This document shows positions 13,001 to 22,000 of a DNA stretch of 64,000 bases, piece by piece. Source of the stretch: Megaustenia siamemsis (taxonomy: Eukaryota; Mollusca; Gastropoda; Stylommatophora; Ariophantidae); the NCBI GenBank assembly GCA_032433765.1, contig JAVIAB010000092.1, positions 100,793,064 to 100,857,063 of the forward strand, in the 5' to 3' direction. The notes below the pieces were generated by a model. That model worked only from the letters and a program-made list of their open reading frames with translations. It ran no database searches and had not been told where the DNA came from. Within the stretch, counting starts at the first letter, position 1, and the number at the start of each line of letters is the position of its first letter. A program made the translations under genes and the position numbers.

Positions 13001-16000
13001 TTATTATTTGGCCTGAACTTCTCGATACACATGCACACAAACATACACTGTTGTGTTATTTTAGCATTTTCTTCAAAATTTCCATTGAGGCCGGACTTTA
13101 TATAAGCTGAAAGTGGTCAATGACTCATAGCTGATTGTTTATGTAAGGACCAGTGAACTGATCAAGATCACATCCGCCCTCATATCCAAGATCAGCACTC
13201 CAGACACTACAACCCAGAAAAATTCCACATCTGCAGACCTTATTGTCTGAACTCTGTAAGCACCACAGAGTCACCTTGCAGTGGATTCCATATCACCGTG
13301 GAATACCAGGAAATAACTTGACAGATCAGCTGGCAAAAAGAGTGCAACAAGCACACAACCAGATGCACCAGTTACATACCATCAGAAGAATAATATAATC
13401 AATCAATCAGAAGACTACAAGCCCCAAATCAGAATGCTTTTCATAGTATGAATAGATAGGAACAAGTTATCATTATATGGCTCAGAACAGAGCTCAATGG
13501 ACTCCACAACCACATGTTTACAAAATTCAAGATCGGCATCTCAGCTACATGTACATGTTGACAAGCACCCCAGACTGCTGAACACATACTCCAAGACTAT
13601 ACTGAATATAGGAGACTGAGGAAAATCCATTAGCCCAAAGATACAACACTACAGACAAAACTATATGGGCCACTGCAAGAATTACAAGAGACAGTAAAAT
13701 TTATACAGGAAACAACATTGCTGATATAGACAATACTTCAGGCAAACGAAATATAGATAGACATCCACCCCCTTCATGTTGGCTCAGAAAACTGACTAAC
13801 CAATCTGACCAAGTGAGTAGGGTCAAAGGAGGAAGACAATCTGGTGTCCAACAGTGTCTTACTGAAGTCAAATGTGTAGACCAAGAGACACAGGCAACTT
13901 ACTGTATAACACAACATAACAATGCCCATGTTAATGTCCTTTTATGGATGAATGATGAAGAGGAGTAATCGTCTGGCAAACATGGAAGAAGAAGAGAATC
14001 TTAGTTGTAAACAACTTAAAAATTACATTACTTTTCCTATTATCTTTTGTTTATTTTCAGATTTATCATCTTCTGTTTGGAGTGTGGTTCACATTTTTTG
14101 TCTCACTTGCTCTCTTCCCTGTTGTGATGAGTGATGTTAAGCCTCTGACCATTCCTATTAGTGGTAAGTTCTCTTTACACAGTTCTTTTGAATGATCATA
14201 TCCTGCAAAGCTGTACTACCCTCAACATCTTCATTGAGAAAAAAAACTGGAGGTCCTGTATGCTCTCTGTGCATGTTGAAGAACCCCTGGCAGTTGAAAA
14301 GTCAAAAAGAGAAGGCCACAATAGCTACTGCTCCAGGCAAATTTATTTAGCAGTTAAAAATTTACACGTGCCGAAGTTGTGTGTCAGACCAAAAGGTGCA
14401 TATACTGCGGCTTACCGTAAACTAGTGATGGGCAGTGTGTCCATGCTCACTTAATAGGTCAACACTGAAGAAATCCTCTAAGAAAACCAGATTTGATATC
14501 TGAACATTATCTAAAATTGTTACAGACACTTCCTATTTTTTTGTCTATAATTGTAATAGACTCCACATTTTTTGCCTGTAAATGTTAGACTCCACATTTT
14601 TTGTCGATAATTGTAACAGACTCCATATCCTACCACATGACTTCTGATGGAAGTTTAGCATTTAGTACAACCCTCCCTCTTAATACACCTCATTAAAACT
14701 TGTATTAGTAAGATACGTGTATTGACATATGTACAGTAAGTCAGCAGTAAACTAGACACACTTCAATGGTTCTTTATTTCCTGCTAAGAATAAAATATCC
14801 TTTTTGTTGAGAGGAAAATCTCTTTTAAATAACTGTAGAGACTGAGACTAATAACTTCAGTAATAAAGAAAAGACGATGGTCATATGTTGGACATGTGAT
14901 GAGAAGAGATAATAATCGAATAGCAAAGCAAGCCCTCATGTGGGAAACAACAGGTAGGAGAAAAAGAGGAAGACCCAGAGAGACACTGAGAAGAACATTG
15001 ATGAGAGAGGCAAGAGCAGCAGGAATCGGCTCCCTCAATGAGATAGAGCTGCTTGCACAGAACAGAGACAAATGGCGAGATTTGGTAAAATATCTTTAAA
15101 AGAATTGAAAACTGCTAGAACAGAGATTCAGATAAGAGAAGGGGTATCTTGGTCTACGCCCTATGGGCTGGCTACAGCTCGAAAGGTCAATAGATAGATA
15201 GATAGAGACTGAGAATTGTGGAGAGTTATGAAAGCCTATGCCAGTCCGCATAATACTTATTGTTGATTGATGATGATAATGATTATAGTGCCTACTATTA
15301 TTATTATCTTTTTTTTTTACATTATAATTCAACAGGAGACTACTGGACTGCAATATTTTGTTTCCTTTGCTTCAATTTATTTGCCACCCTGGGAAACCTA
15401 ACCACAGAATTTATCAAATGGGTAAGCTTTAAAGTCTGCTCCATATTTGTAATGTCTGCCGTGGTTATTTCTTCTTTTTCTCTCCTTCCTCATTCCTTTC
15501 AACATCCTGTATGAATTATGTGTTAATCTTTTATTTTTCTATGGAAATATTAGATATCGACAAAGACATAACTGAGACCACTCGACTGAAGCAACAATAT
15601 TTCTGCAGCTTCTATAAATAAAACAGCAATCATGAGGTTATGTGGGAAATAAGTTCAACATGACAAGAAACCCCCAAAATGTAAATATTGGAGGAAAGTA
15701 AGCCATATATCAAGAAGTAACTAGATAAAGTAACTTACAATAGGAGATGTTCTAGGGTTTGCTCCCCTATAAGCATAAGAATGGATACAAATAAAATTGT
15801 TTGTCTATGTTGTAGGAATGAACGTACACTATCATTATGACACATATATCTGTGTGTATAAAAAAGGAAGTTATGAATGCAATATCAGTTTAGTAATGCT
15901 GTCTGTATGTATAAAAAAAATGGAATGAACATAACCAGTGAGTATTAGAGACCACAAGGTGACAGACCTTATATAGTCTTATTTTTCAAAGACATAGCAT

Positions 16001-19000
16001 ACTATCTATTCATAGAGGACAATGAAATCAGTTCTACTGCCCAGGAAACCACTTCTTTGCAAGCAGTAAATAAAGTGTACCTGTCATGCCTTGTGACATA
16101 TAAAGTGCCAGTTTCCTTGTCTTCCTATGACCATCAGTACATTTACAGTCAATGTGCATCAACTAGGCTATCCTACTTTCACAGGGAAACATGTACCCTC
16201 TTCAGTACCCATTTTCAGAAGTTGAATGAACTTCAACACTTCATTGCAGCTGACACAGCCTCATTTACATTTTCACATGAACAGAACACATATTTATGAA
16301 ACCAAGATTCTGTCACAGCTCCCCCTCTTATAGATTTTAGAGATTATGGTTACATTTATTTGTAATGCTGGTCTGTTAGCTCTTGATCGTCGTTTGTAGT
16401 GGCTTGATGTTAACATTATAGATTGCAATAGAACGTTATTATCTAGGAAGTGACTACTTACCTGTCAGTCCTTTCTTTCTCTCTGTAACACTACTCAACA
16501 TATATAGTCCTGGTCTTACTTGGTCCTGTCATACTGACATAGTACAGTAGATGCCATATTAGATGATAAATATTTATTAGCCATCAATTGATAATATAAA
16601 ACAATCCAAATGATATATAACATTTCTATGGACCTTGTACACTTGTCATTTTCTCACATGTGACAGTAAATCTCTTCTCCACTCACTCATTCATAATTAC
16701 CACTTTTCTCAATGGGTTCATATCTTCAAATACAGCGACTAATTGCATAGCTAATAAAGTTCCTGTTAATTTCCTCATAACATTAGTGGCTCTCAGTTTC
16801 TCTATCATTCAATCTGGCATGAATCTACTCTAAGGTTTACACTTCAATAACAACAATAGGCTAAGTAAATACTACTAACAATTTTAATATGATATTTCCC
16901 TCTAATTCATTCTCTAGTTGATCTGCTCTCTCATTTCTCCAAATCAACTTCATTACATTGTGCTATTCAAACTACTGGTCCTGTTGTTGACAGTTCATTA
17001 ACATAACTCATCATGTGTACACTGTGAAGGTATGTCATGGTCAGCTCACTAACACAACTTTCTTCTCTCCTAAGTTAACCTGCGCCGCGCCCCCCCCCCC
17101 AACCAGTTATTTCATGCTGCACACATTTTGCATTGTCCACACGCCCAGGTGTTGACTAATTACTCAAGTTGATATAACCCATCCCACTGCTAGCTGCCAA
17201 TTCATTCTCTCCATTTGCCTACATTTGCTCATTTATATTATTTTCACATGAACACAACATATATTTGTTTAAATTGCTGCTCAATTGTATTTTCATGTGA
17301 ACACAACACATATTTATTTTTTAAATGTTGCAATTGTTCAGTGCTTTAAAAAAAAGTTTGCTATGTGAATATTATTCTTGAAAAAACTTACATTTTTTTT
17401 TTTTTTTTCACTAACATCTTTTCAAAGTTCATGACCTACTGGAGCTGCAGACTAAAATATCAGTATTCACCATATCTCTATTTACAGCCAAATGCTAGAT
17501 GGGTGAACGTCTTAATAATTCTTCGACTTGGCTTTGTACCTGTAATGTTGCTAGGAAACTTCCGTCCAGAGCTGCGCACACTGCCTGTGTATATCCCATA
17601 TGATGGGGTGTTTATTGCTGCAGCTGTTCTGTTCTCCTTCACTAGTGGATACTGTAGCAGTCTGGTCATGATGTATGCTCCCAAGTAAGTACCACATATT
17701 TTTCTTTATCAGTCACACAATCAATTGGAAGCATGTTCTATACAGGTCTATCCCATATTCTGTCAATACTATCTATGATTTAATTTGAAAACCATGGCTC
17801 ATATCTTGGTGTGTGTCATGTTAGTCATATCTCATATCTTGGTGTGTCCGTGTTAATCATGTCTCATATCTTTATGTGTGTCTGTGTTTAGTCATATCTC
17901 ATATCTTAGTGTATACCAGTGTTAGTCATATGTCATATCTTTGTGTGTGCATGTCTGGGTTAGTGATATCTCATATCTTTGTGTGCATGTTTATGTTAGT
18001 CATATCTCATATCTTTGTGTGTGCATTCTGTGTTTGTCACATCTCATATCCTGGTGTGTGCATGGCTATTTTAGTCCCATCTCATATTTTTGTGTGTGCA
18101 TATATATGTTAGTCATATATCTTATCTTTGTGTGCATGTCTATGTTAGGCATGTGTCATATCTTTGTGTGTGCACGTCTATGTTAGGCATATCTCATATC
18201 TTTATGTACATGTTTATGTTAGTCGTGTGTCAGTGTTAGTCATGACTCGTATCGCTGTGTGCATGTCTGTGTTAGTCACATCTCACATCTTTGTGTGTGC
18301 ATGTCTGTGTTAGTCACATCTCATATCTTTGTGTGTGCATGTCTGTGTTAGTCACATCTCACATCTTTGTGTGTGCATGTCTGTGTAAGTCACATCTCAC
18401 ATCTTTGTGCGTGCGTGTCTGTGTTAGTCACATCTCACATCTTTGTGTGTGCATGTCTGTGTTAGTCACCTCTAGTGACTCGGGCAGATGGTGCTCGTAA
18501 ACCTGGGAGGGCCGACCATCTAAGGGCAGAATCCCCCTACAGAAAAGACAATCTGCTGCCTTGCAGGAAGATTGGGGACAATCAAAGGCTAGGGAAAGCA
18601 AACCCAAATAAAATGCTGGCTGAAATCGGATGCACTGGGCCACTGGCGCAGAACACAGTGCAACGTTTTAATGGGTGTTCAATCAGAGTGGATCTGGCGA
18701 ACTCTGCTTGTGATGTTCTGTCTGTGGGGACGATCAACACACTTAGCCTGACAGCTGACTTCATGTGAGAGTCTGGAATCCTTACTCTGATTGAGTCCTG
18801 ATCGCAGAGAGAGAGAGAGATTTGAAAACAAGTGTCCACGACACAGGGTCGTTTTTCTTTATCAGTCACACAATAAATTGGAAGCATGTTCTATACAGGT
18901 CTATCCCATATTCTGTCAATACTATCTATGATTTAATTTGAAAACAAGCAACAATTGATTGTCTTTTTGCTCTTTAGTATAGCACTGATAACATGACATG

Positions 19001-22000
19001 TGCTGATTGACACACATTAACCATTGGCAGCTAAAAGAATTATTTAAGACCTTAACTGTAACCAAAAAAATGTGAGTGCAATTGATACCAAACACTATTT
19101 TCCAAAATCAAGTATCATTCTGATTATTGTGTATCACTGGACAAGTTTAATATGTTCCTGTCATAAAAAGTATAATAATGGACAAAATACTTTACTTATT
19201 TGTTAATGAACAGTCACCAAAACACGAACTTCAATATGCAGATATTTAGTTTACATGCCACTGATTTATTGTGTTTGTAATGACCAAATGCAGATTCTAC
19301 TGCGGGATCAAATTAACAACAGAAAAAAAATAGATCAGTGCAGTACCTCTGGTTTCTTTTTTTTTCTTCAGTTATTTGTCTTGTGTAATACCAACCACAT
19401 TACCCCAAAAATCATGTGCCAAAGGTCTGTAAAAATTATGGTCGCTAACACCATATGCCCTATACGCAACTTGGCATGACCAGGCCCTTTACTTTTTTTT
19501 TTAATTTTTAATTTGTCTTGTATGGTAAAATTATGGGGGGAAAAAAAAGAAAAGGAAAAAAAAAGCAGAGCTGATCATAAAACACTTGCTGGCTTAAAAT
19601 AAAATTATATGAACAAAATTCATATTTCGCTATTTTTTTTTTTAAGACATCAATGGTAATTAAAGTATAAAGAAACATAAATAATAAACAACCAACTCAG
19701 AAAAGTGAAGTAGTTGGTGTTTCCAGTTGACTGTTCAGTTGAGATAAATTTTCTATCACGTCTAATCATTTTTTAATCTTTGTTTATTCATGTAATCCGT
19801 TGTGTTTCTGTCTTTGTTTAATCTTTGTTTATTCATGTAATCTAGTGTTTCTGTCCTTATTATAATCTTTGTTTATTCATGTAATCCCTTGTGTTTCTGT
19901 CCTTATTTAATCTTTGTTTATTCATGTAATCCATTGTGTTTCTGTCCTTATTTAATCTTTGTTTATTCATGTAATCCATTGTGTTTCTGTCCTTATTTAA
20001 TCTTTGTTTATTCATGTAATCCGTTGTGTTTCTGTCTTTGTTTAATCTTTGTTTATTCATGTAATCCATTGTGTTTCTGTCCTTGTTTAATCTTTGTTTA
20101 TTCATGTAATCTATCGAGTTTCTGTCTTTGTTTAGTGATGAAGACTTTGTTATAAAAATGTGTCTTTGAGTTTCATCTTATATTTGTAAAGCTGTACCAT
20201 ACAACTTGTATGTGGTTATTTTCATTTCCACATCAACCAGTAATGAGAAGTAATCATCAGACACTAACAATAAATAAATGAACATTTAAGTGGATGAAAA
20301 CATTATAGGTGAGAGACAAAAAAATGGCCCAAAGAGAATATGTATTTTCCCAGTAAGTAAAAAGTAAAGTACCCCCGTCACGCCAAGTGGCGTATAGGGA
20401 AATATGGTGTTAGTGACCCTATATTTTACAGACCTTCAGCACATGATTTTTGGGGTAATGTGGTCGGTATTACGCCCATGCTGCTTTACTTTCCCAGAAA
20501 AAAATCTGGTGCCCATTTAACGCTGGGTGAACCCGGAAGCCATCGGTTTGTGATCGAATCCTACCCCTTGTCCTTTGTAGTCCAGTTCACTAACCACTGA
20601 GCTATCGCGGCTCCTGTATTTTCACAGTACTCAGAGAAATTCACATACAGCAGCAGGAAACACATAGAACTATAGGTAGTCAGAACAAAGGAGCCAGTAG
20701 TGGGGTGTGGTATACACACCAAGGTATGATGACAGCTTTACAAAAAAGGAACACAACAAAATACTGATGTTTCGGCCGGCGGCCTTCTTCAGAAGATGGG
20801 GAAAACGACAACAAACGGTGAGGCACAGATGCCTATAGCTACATGTCGAATGATGAAGTTAGGGAGAGGTGGACAGAGGGATGAGAGATGGTGTGAAATG
20901 AGAAAGAGCTGTTGATCCTTTTCTGGTTGGTTGTAGAGACTGATGGATTGGTATACATCTTAATGACCACTACTGGCTCCTTGCTACTAGCTTTACCGCA
21001 GCACAATCAGTTGCCTGTTCCCTAGTCAGAACTAAGATTTGAACCCATGCTCTTTGATACTACCTTGCCAGTAGATACCTGCACTTTAGCAAACTGCCAG
21101 CTCAGTAATCCCACAATAGTTACATTTGCTGCCAAGACTTGCCTGTGTGTATCATGACTAAAGTATAGGGTTGTTACAACAATTCTGAGAATAATTAGTC
21201 GAGTCAATTGTTTTCTGAGTTGCCTATTAGCAAGCATAAGTTATACACACAAATAAGCTTAAATACCTACCTGATTGACACAATAGGCTTAAAAATGCCT
21301 ACCTTATTGATACACAATAGGCTTAAATACCTACCTTATTGATACAATAGGCTTACAAAATATTTACCTTATTGATACACAATAGGCTTAAATACCTACC
21401 TTATTGACACAATAGGCTTACAAAATATTTACCTTATTGATACACAATAGGCTTAAATACCTACCTTATTGATACAATAGGCTTAAAAATGCCTACCTTA
21501 TTGATACACAATAGGCTTAAATACCTACCTTATTGACACAATAAGCTTACAAAATATTTACCTTATTGATACACAATAGGCTTAAAAAATAGCTACCTTA
21601 TTGATACACAATAGGCTTAAATACCTACCTTATTGATACACAATAAGGGACTTAACGTGAGTAGTAGTTTCCAGTGGTTAGACTAATTAATAAACAAATA
21701 TTAACAAGCGCAAGTATTTCAACCTATTTGTATGTGCAGCTAATACTGTACTTCTTAATAGGAAGCACAAAACACAAGTGTGTATATAAATTAATTCCAG
21801 AATTGTTGTTGCAACTCTGTTTACTCAAGTGATGTGCAAGTCTTACCATTAAAGATCTTGGTTTACTCATGTCTGCTGAGCTTGTTTAAATTTATGTGTT
21901 CTGGTTCAAATTTTTCATATGACTGATATATGGGTGATACTACACACCGTGAGCTGTGTGTTTTATCCATTTTTATCATGTTTCGATATTCCAATTGTTT

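Noticed and set aside
17941..18500. Cys- and Val-rich plus frames (CVCMSVLVTSHIFVC)
   Set aside because: Translation of the minisatellite in the last ENT intron.
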